Source of the DNA: JACCZR01 sp963844805
Lineage (GTDB): Bacteria; Actinomycetota; Thermoleophilia; Solirubrobacterales; Thermoleophilaceae
Length of the DNA: 64,000 bases
Assembly (NCBI GenBank): GCA_963844805.1
Contig: CAWJPU010000009.1
Coordinates: 310,001 to 374,000 of the forward strand
Direction: 5' to 3'
The first letter of the stretch is position 1; every line of letters begins with the position of its first letter. The notes below the pieces were generated by a model. The model searched no databases. It saw only the letters and a list, made by a program, of their open reading frames with translations, and was not told where the DNA came from. Of this stretch, positions 41,694 through 50,306 are shown piece by piece. The position numbers and the translations under genes are program-made.

Positions 41694-42647
41694 ATGCAGC
41701 GGCGGGGGTCGCCCGACCAACGCTCGGGCCGCGCTCCGACATTGAGCCTGATCCGCGAGCTCTCGCTCGCGCTGCGCGAGCGGGTGCTGCCGCACCTCGG
41801 CGCGCACGCCGGACGGGCGCAGGGCGTGGCCGGCGCCGGCGGCGACCCGACCTTCGCGATCGACGCCGAGGCCGAGGCCGAGCTGGAGCGCTTCCTGGGC
41901 GAGCGGGCGCCCGAGCTGGCCTTCTACTCCGAGGACCGCGGCCTGGTGGAGCCCGCCGGGGGAGCCGAGCACGTGCTGGTGGTCGACCCGATCGACGGGA
42001 CGCGCCCGGCCATGGCGGGGCTCGAGTCCTGCTGCGTGTCGGTGGCCGCCGCGCCGCTCCCGGACCCGACCATGGCCGACGTCTCGGCGGCCTGTGTGGT
42101 CGAGATCCCGTCGGGCGCGGTGTTCCTGGCCGAGCGCGGGCGACTCGTCGAGGCGCCCGGCGGGACCCCGTCGGCCAACGAGGACCTCTCGCGGCTGTTC
42201 TGGACCTACGGCTTTCGCGGCCGGCCGGCCCGGGCGCTGACCGAGGTGCTGGCCGAGCTGATCGACGGCTCGTCGGTCGGCGGCGGCACCTTCGAGCTGG
42301 GCTCCGCGGCCTTCGACATGACCCGGGTGGCCACCGGGCAGCTGGACGCCTACGTCGAGCCCGGGCCGCTGCTGGTCTCCGAGGTGCCGGGCATGCGCGA
42401 GGAGTTCGAGCGCGTCGGTGGCGGCGCCGTGCTCAACAACTCGCCGTACGACCTGGCCGCCGCCGCCCTGATCTGCGAGGAGGCGGGGGTGGTCGTGACC
42501 GACGCCCGCGGCGAGCCGCTCGGCGGCCGGCCGCTGCTCGGCTCGGGAGCCGAGTTCCAGATGTCAGTGGTGGCGAGCGCCAACGCGGCGCTCCACGAAC
42601 GGATCCTCACGGCCGTCGAGGACGGGCTTCAGCGCCTGAGGGGATAG
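41694..42647 (+). CDS. Inositol-monophosphatase-family phosphatase
   Basis: The 317-residue protein belongs to the FIG/IMPase superfamily, with metal-binding motif VLVVDPIDGTRPAMAGLE (DPIDGT) and upstream acidic site FYSEDRGLVE (the usual EE is ED here). The second signature is weak: GSAAFDMTRVATGQLDAYVE keeps the family layout of G-S-A-A and D-x-Y. The substrate could be inositol phosphate, fructose bisphosphate or PAP. It starts three bases behind the HtrA gene and ends just before an anti-sigma-like gene. Confidence 0.82.
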   Translation: MQRRGSPDQRSGRAPTLSLIRELSLALRERVLPHLGAHAGRAQGVAGAGGDPTFAIDAEAEAELERFLGERAPELAFYSEDRGLVEPAGGAEHVLVVDPIDGTRPAMAGLESCCVSVAAAPLPDPTMADVSAACVVEIPSGAVFLAERGRLVEAPGGTPSANEDLSRLFWTYGFRGRPARALTEVLAELIDGSSVGGGTFELGSAAFDMTRVATGQLDAYVEPGPLLVSEVPGMREEFERVGGGAVLNNSPYDLAAAALICEEAGVVVTDARGEPLGGRPLLGSGAEFQMSVVASANAALHERILTAVEDGLQRLRG

Positions 42648-42658
42648 TCTCCCGCGCC

Positions 42659-43039
42659 GTGGAGGCTCAGGCGTCCGATCGCGATGTCGCTCTGACGATC
42701 CCTGCCAGGCCCGAGCACCTGGTGCTCGCGCGGCTGGCCCTCTCGGCGGTCTGCCGGCTGACACCGCTCACTCCCGAGGATGTCGCCGACCTGAAGCTGG
42801 CCATCACGGAGGCGGCCAACGACTTCGTCGACGATGACCCCGAGAACGAGAACCGGCTCAACGTGTCCTTCGCGCTCGAGGACCGGCGTCTGGTGATCAA
42901 GCTGGAGGGGCCCCAGGCGGGCGACCCGGCCGGCGAGCAGGAGCTCGGGCGGGCGATCATCGAGGCCACAGTGGACGAGACGAGCTTCGAAGAGGACCGC
43001 ACGGAGCTCGTGAAGTACCTGCCGGAGACTGCTGGCTAG
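42659..43039 (+). CDS. Small anti-sigma-like (RsbW-related) protein, partly degenerate
   Basis: The 126-residue protein keeps the first half of the RsbW/SpoIIAB fold: IPARPEHLVLARLALSAVC and the N-box helix DLKLAITEAANDFVDDD. The ATP-lid glycine motifs are not recognisable: VIKLEGPQAGDPAG stands where a D-x-G-x-G is expected. It may bind a sigma factor without kinase activity. The start is GTG 42659. It is followed 10 bases later by the trehalose glycosyltransferase gene. Confidence 0.7.
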   Translation: MEAQASDRDVALTIPARPEHLVLARLALSAVCRLTPLTPEDVADLKLAITEAANDFVDDDPENENRLNVSFALEDRRLVIKLEGPQAGDPAGEQELGRAIIEATVDETSFEEDRTELVKYLPETAG

Positions 43040-43049
43040 CCTCCGCGCG

Positions 43050-44282
43050 ATGCTCCAGCCGATCGCCGTCGGGCAGAAGAGCCTGGGGGACTACACACAC
43101 GTTGCAGGACGCCCGCTGATCGCCGAGATCCGGGAGCTGGCCGAGTCGCTTCAGGGCCTGAAGGTCCTCCACCTCAGCGCCACCGCGTTCGGCGGCGGCG
43201 TGGCGGAGATCCTCTACACGCTGGTCCCGCTCATGAACGACATCGGCATCGAGGCCGAGTGGCAGGTGATGCTGGGCCGCGAGGAGTTCTACAACGTGAC
43301 CAAGCGCCTGCACAACGCGCTGCAGGGCAACCCCGACTCCCTCACCGACGAGGAGTGGGAGATCTTCGAGCGGTTCAACAAGTTGAACGCCGCCGAGCTC
43401 ACCGAGGGGTGGGACGTGATCATCATCCACGACCCCCAGCCGCTCGCGATCCGCGACCACGTGCCCGACCACGGCCGCATGTGGATCTGGCGCTGCCACA
43501 TCGACCTGTCGACCCCCAACCCGGACGCGATCGAGCACATCGTCCCCCATGTGCGGGGCTACGACGAGACGGTGTTCCACCTGCAGGACTACGTGCCGTC
43601 CGGCCTCGACGGGACGCCGGTGAACCTGTGCCCGCCGGCGATCGACCCGCTGTCGCCCAAGAACATGGCCTTCTCGCCCGAGGACGCCGCCTTCGTCTGC
43701 GAGCAGTTCGGGCTCGACGTCGACCGGCCGCTGATGTGCCAGGTCTCGCGCTTCGACCCCTGGAAGGACCCGATCGGCGTGATCGACGCCTACCGCCTGG
43801 TCAAGCAGGAGGTACCCGAGGTCCAGCTGGCGCTGGTGGGCTCCATGGCGACCGACGACCCCGAGGGGTGGGAGTTCTTCAACTCCACCATGGCCTACGC
43901 CGACGGCGACCCCGACGTCCACATCCTCAACAACCTCAACCAGGTCGGGGCGATCGAGGTCAACGCGTTCCAGTCGCAGGCCGATGTGGTGATCCAGAAG
44001 TCCACCAAGGAGGGCTTCGGCCTCACCGTCTCCGAGGCGCTGTGGAAGGCGCGGCCGTTCATCGGCGGTGACGTGGGCGGCATCCCGCTACAGGTCACCG
44101 ACGGGCAGACGGGCTTTCTCGTGTCCTCGCCCGAGGAGTGCGCCGACCGGTCGCTGCGCATCCTGCGCGACCCCGACCTGGGCAAGCGCCTGGGGCGCAG
44201 CGGGAAGGAGCACGTGCGCCAGAACTTCCTCACGCCTCGCTTGCTGAGGGACTGGCTGCGTATCTTCTCCAGAGCGGCGTGA
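43050..44282 (+). CDS. TreT-like trehalose-forming glycosyltransferase (GT4)
   Basis: The 410-residue GT-B protein has the N-terminal pattern of trehalose glycosyltransferring synthase: LHLSATAFGGGVAEILYTLV, VIIIHDPQPLAI and WIWRCHIDLSTPN. The C-terminal nucleotide-sugar site includes CQVSRFDPWKDP and the EX7E segment KEGFGLTVSEALWKARPFI, followed by GGDVGGIPLQVTDG. TreT joins UDP- or ADP-glucose directly to glucose to give trehalose. The overlap of its stop with the next GT20 gene suggests that both serve one pathway. Confidence 0.85.
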   Translation: MLQPIAVGQKSLGDYTHVAGRPLIAEIRELAESLQGLKVLHLSATAFGGGVAEILYTLVPLMNDIGIEAEWQVMLGREEFYNVTKRLHNALQGNPDSLTDEEWEIFERFNKLNAAELTEGWDVIIIHDPQPLAIRDHVPDHGRMWIWRCHIDLSTPNPDAIEHIVPHVRGYDETVFHLQDYVPSGLDGTPVNLCPPAIDPLSPKNMAFSPEDAAFVCEQFGLDVDRPLMCQVSRFDPWKDPIGVIDAYRLVKQEVPEVQLALVGSMATDDPEGWEFFNSTMAYADGDPDVHILNNLNQVGAIEVNAFQSQADVVIQKSTKEGFGLTVSEALWKARPFIGGDVGGIPLQVTDGQTGFLVSSPEECADRSLRILRDPDLGKRLGRSGKEHVRQNFLTPRLLRDWLRIFSRAA

Positions 44283-45754
44283 CCAAAGACACCCCACTCG
44301 TCCTCGTCTCCAATCGCGGGCCGGCCACCTTCAGCCGGGAGGACGGTGAGTTGAAGGCCACGCGGGGCGGCGGCGGGCTGGTGACGGCTCTGACCGGGCT
44401 CGTGCACCACCGCGACGCGGTGTGGGTCGCCTCGGCGATGACCGAGGAGGACGCCGAGATCAGCCGCCGGCACGAGGGGCGCTCGTTCGACTGCGAGCTG
44501 GACGACGTCACCTACCGGATCAAGCTCGTCGAGTCCGACGAGGACGCCTACGACGCCTTCTACAACGTGGTGGCGAACCCGCTGTTGTGGTTCATCCAGC
44601 ACTACCTCTGGGACCTCTCCAACGCGCCGGACATCCGCAGGCAGGAGATCGAGGCCTACGAGAACGGCTACGTCACGGTGAACAAGGACCTCGCGGACGC
44701 GGTGCTCGCGGAGGTCGGCGACGACGCCGTGGTGATGCTCCACGACTACCACCTCTACCTCGCGCCGAAGTTCATCCGCGAGGCGCGGCCGGACATCTTC
44801 CTGCACCACTTCGTGCACATCCCGTGGACCCAGCCCGACGCCTGGCGGGTGCTGCCCTCCGACATGCGCGAGGACCTCTACGAGGGGATCCTGTCCAACG
44901 ACATCGTCTCCTTCCACACCCGCTCGTACCGGCGCAACTTCCTGCTGTGCTGCCGGGAGCTGTTCGACCTCGACGTCGACGAGGAAGCGGGCATCGTCCA
45001 CTTCGACGGCCGCGAGGTGTGGGTACGGGCCTATCCGCTGCCCATCTCCGCGGACACCTTCCAGCGCAACGCCCAGCGGCCCGAGGTGCACGACTACGAG
45101 CGCGAGATCCTGCGCCGCCGGCGCGAGCACCTCATCCTGCGCGTGGACCGGGCGGACCTGTCCAAGAACGTCCTGCGCGGCTTCACCGCCTTCGACCTCT
45201 TCCTGGAGCAGCACCCCGAGTTCCTCGAGCAGGTCACCTTCATCGCCCACCTGATCCCCTCGCGCCAGGACGTGCCCGAGTACGCCGAGTACCTGGAGCG
45301 AATCGAGGCGCTGGTCGCCGTGGTCAACCACCGCCACGGGACCACGGACTGGATGCCCATCGAGCTGCGGCTGCGCGAGAACGTCCAGGAGGCGATCGCC
45401 GCCTACAAGCACTACGACCTGCTGATGGTCAACGCGATGTTCGACGGCATGAACCTGATCGCCAAGGAGGGCCCGCTGGTCAACGAGCGCAACGGGGTCT
45501 CCCTGCTGTCCGAGAACACCGGCGCGCACGAGGAGCTGGCGGACTTCTCGCTGTCGGTCAACCCCTTCGACGTGCAGGAGCAGGCGGACGCGATCCACCG
45601 GGCGCTGACCATGTCCGCGCGGGAGCGCTCGTGGCGGGCTCAGGGCCTCAAGCGGATCGTCACCGCGCGCGATCCGGGGCACTGGGTGGACGACCAGTTG
45701 GCCGATATCGAGCGCAAGCGGAACGCCCAGTCCGCAGCTACTCTGTCGCAGTAA
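44279..45754 (+). CDS. otsA: Trehalose-6-phosphate-synthase-family glycosyltransferase (GT20)
   Basis: The 491-residue protein has GT20 motifs: VLVSNRGPATFSRED and RGGGGLVTAL at the N-terminus, LLWFIQHYLWD, MLHDYHLYLAPKF, HIPWTQPDAWRVLP and FHTRSYRRNFL. In the C-terminal half come the sugar-nucleotide site RVDRADLSKNVLRG and DGMNLIAKEGPLVN. OtsA makes trehalose-6-phosphate from a nucleotide glucose and glucose-6-phosphate. No trehalose-6-phosphatase gene is next to it. A glucosylglycerol-phosphate-type acceptor is an alternative. The GTG overlaps the upstream stop, and its stop overlaps the next ATG by one base. Confidence 0.87.
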   Translation: MTKDTPLVLVSNRGPATFSREDGELKATRGGGGLVTALTGLVHHRDAVWVASAMTEEDAEISRRHEGRSFDCELDDVTYRIKLVESDEDAYDAFYNVVANPLLWFIQHYLWDLSNAPDIRRQEIEAYENGYVTVNKDLADAVLAEVGDDAVVMLHDYHLYLAPKFIREARPDIFLHHFVHIPWTQPDAWRVLPSDMREDLYEGILSNDIVSFHTRSYRRNFLLCCRELFDLDVDEEAGIVHFDGREVWVRAYPLPISADTFQRNAQRPEVHDYEREILRRRREHLILRVDRADLSKNVLRGFTAFDLFLEQHPEFLEQVTFIAHLIPSRQDVPEYAEYLERIEALVAVVNHRHGTTDWMPIELRLRENVQEAIAAYKHYDLLMVNAMFDGMNLIAKEGPLVNERNGVSLLSENTGAHEELADFSLSVNPFDVQEQADAIHRALTMSARERSWRAQGLKRIVTARDPGHWVDDQLADIERKRNAQSAATLSQ

Positions 45755-46413
45755 TGGAATACAGCGCGCAGCAGCCCTACGTTCAGCCCGCAGAGCGGGG
45801 GATCTCCACCGCCCGACTGCTGGGCCAGGTCATGTTCCTGGTCTCGGTCGCGATCGGCTTCCTGGCCCTCGGCATCTACATGGGCCGGAACCTGGCCCTC
45901 GGCACGGCCACGATCTGCTCCTTCGCGGGGCTGGGCATGCTGCTCGTGGCCTCCTTCGCACCCGGCAGGCTGTTCCGGGTCGGCCCGTTCGCGGTGGTGT
46001 GGCTCTACGCCCTCGCGGTGGTGCTCGGCCTCGGCCTCGGCCCGGTGATCCAGCACTACCTCTCGACCCAGCCGGAGGTCGTCTACCAGGCCGCCGGCCT
46101 GACCGGCCTGATCACCGTCGGCATGGGGGCCGCGGGCTTCGCGTGGGACCGCGACCTCGCCCGCTGGCTGCGGCCGCTCTCCTTCATCGTGCTGGGCCTG
46201 GTCGTGGTGTCGATCGTGACCGTGCTCCTGGGCAGCGGCGTGAACCCGATCCTGTCCGGGGCCATCGCCTTCATCTCGGCCGCGCTGATCCTGGTCGACT
46301 TCAACTTCCTGCGTAAACACGGCACCGAGGAGCACGCGGTCATGCTGGCCACGGGCATCTTCGTGTCGATCATCAACATCTTCATCTCGCTGCTCAACAT
46401 CTTCAGCCGCTAG
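45754..46413 (+). CDS. Bax-inhibitor-1 family membrane protein
   Basis: The 219-residue protein has seven hydrophobic segments, starting FLVSVAIGFLALGIYMGRN and ending ATGIFVSIINIFISLLNIF, with the layout of bacterial BI-1/YbhL (TMBIM) proteins. The late segment ALILVDFNFLRKHGTEEHAV holds the conserved Asp region thought to act in pH-sensitive ion leakage. The ATG overlaps the otsA stop by one base, and the TAG shares CTAG with the convergent gene. The physiological role is uncertain. Confidence 0.85.
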   Translation: MEYSAQQPYVQPAERGISTARLLGQVMFLVSVAIGFLALGIYMGRNLALGTATICSFAGLGMLLVASFAPGRLFRVGPFAVVWLYALAVVLGLGLGPVIQHYLSTQPEVVYQAAGLTGLITVGMGAAGFAWDRDLARWLRPLSFIVLGLVVVSIVTVLLGSGVNPILSGAIAFISAALILVDFNFLRKHGTEEHAVMLATGIFVSIINIFISLLNIFSR

Positions 46414-46901
46414 GGCCCCGGGTCGGGAGTGAACTCGCCGCTGCGGGGCGGCGGCGGGGCGGGGGCGGCCGGCACACGCGGCTGGGCCGCCACCCGCGGC
46501 TGGGCCGGCACACGCGGCGGCGCCGGAGGCGGCGCGACACGGCGCACCCCTCCAGAAAAACCCTCAGCGCGCTGACGAATTCTTCGAGCGGGTGCCGGCG
46601 CACGCGCCGGAGCGCTCGGCGCCCGACGAGCGCGGCGGCGGCGCGGAGGCCGCTTCCGCCGACTGGGCCGAGGCTGCGGCCGATCCCGGCTCCCTGGTTG
46701 CCCGTCGTCCGAGCGCCGAAGAGGAGGCGACGACGCCGGAACGGAGCGCCCCGGGCTCGGAGGCGGCGGGGCGGGGTCGCTACCCGGCGGCCCGACCACG
46801 ACGAGCAGAACGGCGGCGACCACCGCGACCAGCCGCCCGACGTTGCCCCATCGCACCCGGCCCAACAAGCCGGAGGCCGCGCCTGGCCGCCGCCGTCCCA
46901 T
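46410..46901 (-). CDS. Hypothetical single-span membrane protein with Pro/Arg-rich tail
   Basis: The 163-residue product has a basic N-terminus, one clear membrane segment (VGRLVAVVAAVLLVVVG) and a Pro/Ala/Arg/Ser-rich low-complexity tail. The sharing of its TAG with the convergent Bax-inhibitor gene as CTAG, a pattern seen for four other convergent pairs here, supports it being real. The low complexity of the tail weakens that support. Function is unknown. The ATG at 46901 lies 61 bases from the divergent rpsF start. Confidence 0.5.
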   Translation of the reverse strand: MGRRRPGAASGLLGRVRWGNVGRLVAVVAAVLLVVVGPPGSDPAPPPPSPGRSVPASSPPLRRSDDGQPGSRDRPQPRPSRRKRPPRRRRARRAPSAPARAPAPARRIRQRAEGFSGGVRRVAPPPAPPRVPAQPRVAAQPRVPAAPAPPPPRSGEFTPDPGP

Positions 46902-46962
46902 GCGGGCCTAAGCCGCGCAGACCCGGTCTCCGCCCCCGCTCCGTTGCTAGCCTTCCGCGGCC

Positions 46963-47394
46963 GTGAGCCACCTGTATGACCTGATGCTGCTCGTCGATCC
47001 GAACGTCGCGGAGGACCGCCAGTCCGCCGTGGTCGACGAGGTCGAGTCGATGATCTCGTCGGGCGGCGAGGTGGTCGCCTCGCAGGACTGGGGCTCCCGG
47101 CGACTGGCCTTCGAGATCGACCACCGGGCCGACGCCGGCTACCACCTGTTCCAGTTCAACGGCGACAACGCGCTGCTCGAGCGGCTGCGCCACTCACTGC
47201 GGATCATGGACGGCGTGCTCCGCTTCCGGATCATCCGCCTGAAGCCGGGCACCCCGCCCCCCGAGCCTCCCCGCGAGGCGGCGGCACGTCCGCGCCGCGA
47301 GGAGGAGGGCGACGGCCGCGTCGCCGCGCGCGCCGCGGCGGACGCTCCCGCCGACGCCGACGCCCCGGCGGACACAGAAGACACACCGGCGTAA
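46963..47394 (+). CDS. rpsF: 30S ribosomal protein bS6
   Basis: The first 95 residues are the bS6 fold (YDLMLLVDPNVAEDRQ, SRRLAFEIDHRADAGYHLFQ, LLERLRHSLRIMDGVLRF). A 45-residue Pro/Ala/Glu-rich tail follows, giving 143 residues against about 100-135 in most bacteria. bS6 binds the central domain of 16S rRNA together with bS18. The start is GTG 46963 without a clear ribosome-binding site. The order rpsF-ssb-rpsR-rplI-dnaB is conserved in bacteria. Confidence 0.95.
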   Translation: MSHLYDLMLLVDPNVAEDRQSAVVDEVESMISSGGEVVASQDWGSRRLAFEIDHRADAGYHLFQFNGDNALLERLRHSLRIMDGVLRFRIIRLKPGTPPPEPPREAAARPRREEEGDGRVAARAAADAPADADAPADTEDTPA

Positions 47395-47514
47395 CAAACC
47401 CGCCCACGTTCCAGAGACTTCCTGCACGTGAGCGCCCGGACGCTCCGATCCCGCTTGTACATTCGACCGGACTAGCCCCGAGCCGTCCGCACAGCGAGAA
47501 GGAGCGCCGACAAA

Positions 47515-47973
47515 ATGGCAGCCACGAACATCAACAGGGTCGTCCTCACGGGCAACCTGACCAGGGACCCCGAGCTACGCAGCACCAACAGCGGGACCTC
47601 CGTCTGCAGCCTCAGGCTGGCCTGCAACACCCGCCGCAAGGACGCCTCGGGCCAGTGGGTCGACAAGCCCAACTACTTCGACATCACCGTCTGGGGCGCC
47701 CAGGGCGAGAACTGCGCCCAGTACCTCTCGAAGGGCCGCCCGGTGGCCGTCGACGGCCGCCTGGAGTGGCGCGAGTGGGAGACCCCGGAGGGCCAGAAGC
47801 GCCAGGCGATCGACGTCGTCGCCGACTCCGTGCAGTTCCTCGGCGGCCGTGAGGGCGGCGAGAACGGCGGGCGGTTCACCCCCCAGAGCGACGTCCCGGC
47901 CGACACCGCCGATTTCGAGACGGCCGGCGCCACCAGCGGCTCCTCGGCCGCCGACGACGACATCCCCTTCTAG
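47515..47973 (+). CDS. ssb: Single-stranded DNA-binding protein
   Basis: The 152-residue protein has the OB fold (NRVVLTGNLTRDPELRST, VCSLRLACNTRRKD, NYFDITVWGAQGENCAQYL, KGRPVAVDGRLEWREW), a Gly/Ser-rich linker and the acidic C-terminal tip DDDIPF that recruits replication and repair partners. ATG 47515 follows GAAGGAG. The 120 bases before it, behind rpsF, may carry an extra promoter (TTGTAC around 47455), but this is weak. Confidence 0.96.
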   Translation: MAATNINRVVLTGNLTRDPELRSTNSGTSVCSLRLACNTRRKDASGQWVDKPNYFDITVWGAQGENCAQYLSKGRPVAVDGRLEWREWETPEGQKRQAIDVVADSVQFLGGREGGENGGRFTPQSDVPADTADFETAGATSGSSAADDDIPF

Positions 47974-48037
47974 GGGCATCGGCGGGGGCGCCGGCGGCGG
48001 TTGACGCAATGCGCGCGTCGCTAGACTCGCCTGGCTC

Positions 48038-48313
48038 ATGGCGAAGTCACGGGGCAACGTGCGGGACCGCCGCCGGCGCGACAAGCGCGGGCCGGCCACC
48101 GGTGCGCGACGTAAGTCGTGCCCGTTCTGCCGCGAGAAGATCGACGTCATCGACTACAAGGACGTCGGGGCCCTGCGCCGAGCCATCAGCGACAAGGGCA
48201 AGATCCGCTCGTCCCGGGTCACCGGAGCCTGCCGGCGCCATCAAGTGCAGCTTGCCCGCGCGGTCAAGCGCGCTCGCGAGCTCGGCTTCCTCCCCTACGT
48301 CTCGGACCGCTGA
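48038..48313 (+). CDS. rpsR: 30S ribosomal protein bS18, zinc-binding type
   Basis: The 91-residue protein has the bS18 core (DVIDYKDVGALRRAISDKGK, RRHQVQLARAVKRARELGFL, PY). It keeps the Cys ligands of the zinc form: CPFC near residue 28 and a later CRRH. Many actinobacteria carry zinc and zinc-free paralogues; this is the zinc form. Its TGA overlaps the rplI ATG by one base. Confidence 0.95.
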   Translation: MAKSRGNVRDRRRRDKRGPATGARRKSCPFCREKIDVIDYKDVGALRRAISDKGKIRSSRVTGACRRHQVQLARAVKRARELGFLPYVSDR

Positions 48314-48762
48314 TGGCGCAGGCCATCCTGCTCCAGCAGGTCGACACGCTCGGCGACCGCGGAGACGTGGTGGACGTTTCTCCGGGCTACCTGCGCAACT
48401 ACCTGGCGCCCCGGAAGCTGGCTCAGCCGGCCACCCCGGCGTCGATCGCCGAGGCCCACGGCCGGCGCGAGCGCGAGGAGAAAGCCGCCGCCGAGGCAGC
48501 GGAGAAGGCACAGGAGACCGCCGCGCTGCTCAAGCGCACGGTGCTCACGATCGCCCACCAGGCGGGCGACGACGGGCGGCTGTTCGGCTCGGTAACGGCG
48601 CAGGACGTGGTCGACGCCGTGCGCCAGGCGCGCGACCTGCGGCTGGACCGCCGCAAGGTCATACTCCGCGAGCCCATCAAGTCGACGGGCACGCACATGG
48701 TCGAGGTCGAGATCTCCGAGGGAGTCACCGCGGAGATCAAGACCATCGTCACCGCGGAGTAG
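48313..48762 (+). CDS. rplI: 50S ribosomal protein bL9
   Basis: The 149-residue protein has the N-terminal domain (AILLQQVDTLGDRGDVVDVS, PGYLRNYLAPRKLA), the long connecting helix (REREEKAAAEAAEKAQETAA) and the C-terminal domain (GRLFGSVTAQDVVDAV, LREPIKSTGTHMVEVEI). bL9 binds domain V of 23S rRNA. ATG 48313 overlaps the rpsR stop. Confidence 0.96.
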   Translation: MAQAILLQQVDTLGDRGDVVDVSPGYLRNYLAPRKLAQPATPASIAEAHGRREREEKAAAEAAEKAQETAALLKRTVLTIAHQAGDDGRLFGSVTAQDVVDAVRQARDLRLDRRKVILREPIKSTGTHMVEVEISEGVTAEIKTIVTAE

Positions 48763-48786
48763 GCTCAGCAGCCCTGCGGGGCATCG

Positions 48787-48846
48787 CCTGCCGGCGTCAT
48801 CGTGCTCTGTGCGGAGCACACTTCGCACCCTGCTTCCTTGGCAGGC
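48787..48846 (+). other. Possible structured RNA between rplI and dnaB
   Basis: In the 140-base gap GCCTGCC at about 48787 can pair with GGCAGGC at about 48840, enclosing a perfect GTGCTC-TGTGCG-GAGCAC hairpin at 48803-48820. An alternative pairing is GTGCG with CGCAC. This could be a terminator or processing element separating the ribosomal genes from dnaB. It does not match a riboswitch class that I recognise. Confidence 0.35.
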
Positions 48847-48902
48847 GGGCCCCTCGGGCTCTGAGGCCTACTCGTAGCGTCGCGACAGGTCGAGGACAGC
48901 TG

Positions 48903-50306
48903 ATGTCGGTCTCGGTCGCTCGCGAGGGCGCCAACGGGGCCGTCCCCCCGCAGAACGTCGAGGCCGAGGCCTCGGTCCTCGGCTCCATCCTGCTGACCGA
49001 GCAGGCGCTGGACGGGCTGCTGGTCGACGTCGGGCTGCGGCCCGAGCACTTCTACCGCCCGCGCCACGCCCTGATCTTCCGGGCGATGATGCGGCTCAAG
49101 GAGAAGGCCGAGCCGGAGGCCGTCGACGCGCTGACGGTCTGCGACGACCTCGAGCGAACCGGCGAGATCGAGGAGGCCGGCGGCGCCGACTACGTGCACT
49201 CGCTGCCCGCCGAGGTGATCGCCGCCGGCAACGTCCAGCACTACGCCCGCATCGTCAAGGAGCACGCGATGCGGCGGCGGCTGTTGACCACCGCGCGCGA
49301 GATCCAGGAGCAGGTCTTCACCCACTCCGGCGACGCCCAGGCGCTGGTCGAGGAGGCCGAGAAGGCGCTCTTCCAGGTCGGGCACGAGGAGGGCTCGGGC
49401 GAGATGAAGGCGCTCGAGGACGTGCTCGACGAGGAGGTCGACCGGCTCGAGAAGATCTCCCGCGAGGGCATCGAGTTCACCGGTACGCCGTCCGGGTTCC
49501 GCGAGCTGGACGAGATCACCGGAGGCTTCCAGCCCGGCAACCTGATCGTGGTCGCCGCCCGGCCGGCGATGGGCAAGTCCGCCTTCGTCACCAACATCGC
49601 CGAGAACGCCGCGCTCGACCATCGCAAGCCCGTGGCGCTGTTCTCACTCGAGATGGCCGAGGCCGAGTTGGCTCAACGCTTCCTCGCCTCCCAGGCCAAG
49701 CTCAACGGCAAGGACCTGCGCCGCGGCCAGGTGAAGGCGGACCGGTGGCCGAAGGTGATGCAGGCCAGCGACAGGCTCTCCAAGGCGCCGATCTACATCG
49801 ACGACTCGAGCGACATCGGGGTGCTGGAGATCCGCGCGAAGGCGCGGCGCCTGCACGCCAAGCACGGCCTCGGGCTGCTGATCGTCGACTACCTGCAGCT
49901 GCTGCGGGCCGACCCCAGCGCCGACAGCCGCGTCGAGCAGGTCGGCCAGATGAGCCGCGGGCTGAAGATCCTGGCGCGCGAGCTGGAGATCCCGGTGATC
50001 GCGGTCTCGCAGCTGTCGCGCGCGGTGGAGTCGCGCAACCCGCCCAAGCCGATGCTCTCCGACCTGCGCGAGTCCGGCCAGATCGAGCAGGACTCCGACG
50101 TGGTCATGTTCCTGTACCGCGAGGAGTACTACGACGACGAGTCCGAGCGCCAGGGCGAGGCCGACGTGATCGTGGCCAAGCACCGCAACGGGCCCATCGG
50201 CGAGATGGCGCTGGCCTTCCTCAAGCAGCATCCGAAGTTCGTCAACCTGGCTCGCTCGGCTCCGGGCGGGCCGCCACCGCCCGGCTCGAACGGGTCCGAC
50301 TGGTGA
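48903..50306 (+). CDS. dnaB: Replicative DNA helicase
   Basis: The 467-residue helicase loads on and unwinds DNA at the replication fork. The N-terminal domain (PPQNVEAEASVLGSILLTEQ) is followed by a linker and the RecA-type motor: Walker A ARPAMGKSAF, FSLEMAEAELAQR, Walker B LLIVDYLQLL and LSDLRESGQIEQDSDVVMFL. No intein is present. ATG 48903 follows GAGGACAGCTG. The stop overlaps the next GTG as GTGA. Confidence 0.96.
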   Translation: MSVSVAREGANGAVPPQNVEAEASVLGSILLTEQALDGLLVDVGLRPEHFYRPRHALIFRAMMRLKEKAEPEAVDALTVCDDLERTGEIEEAGGADYVHSLPAEVIAAGNVQHYARIVKEHAMRRRLLTTAREIQEQVFTHSGDAQALVEEAEKALFQVGHEEGSGEMKALEDVLDEEVDRLEKISREGIEFTGTPSGFRELDEITGGFQPGNLIVVAARPAMGKSAFVTNIAENAALDHRKPVALFSLEMAEAELAQRFLASQAKLNGKDLRRGQVKADRWPKVMQASDRLSKAPIYIDDSSDIGVLEIRAKARRLHAKHGLGLLIVDYLQLLRADPSADSRVEQVGQMSRGLKILARELEIPVIAVSQLSRAVESRNPPKPMLSDLRESGQIEQDSDVVMFLYREEYYDDESERQGEADVIVAKHRNGPIGEMALAFLKQHPKFVNLARSAPGGPPPPGSNGSDW

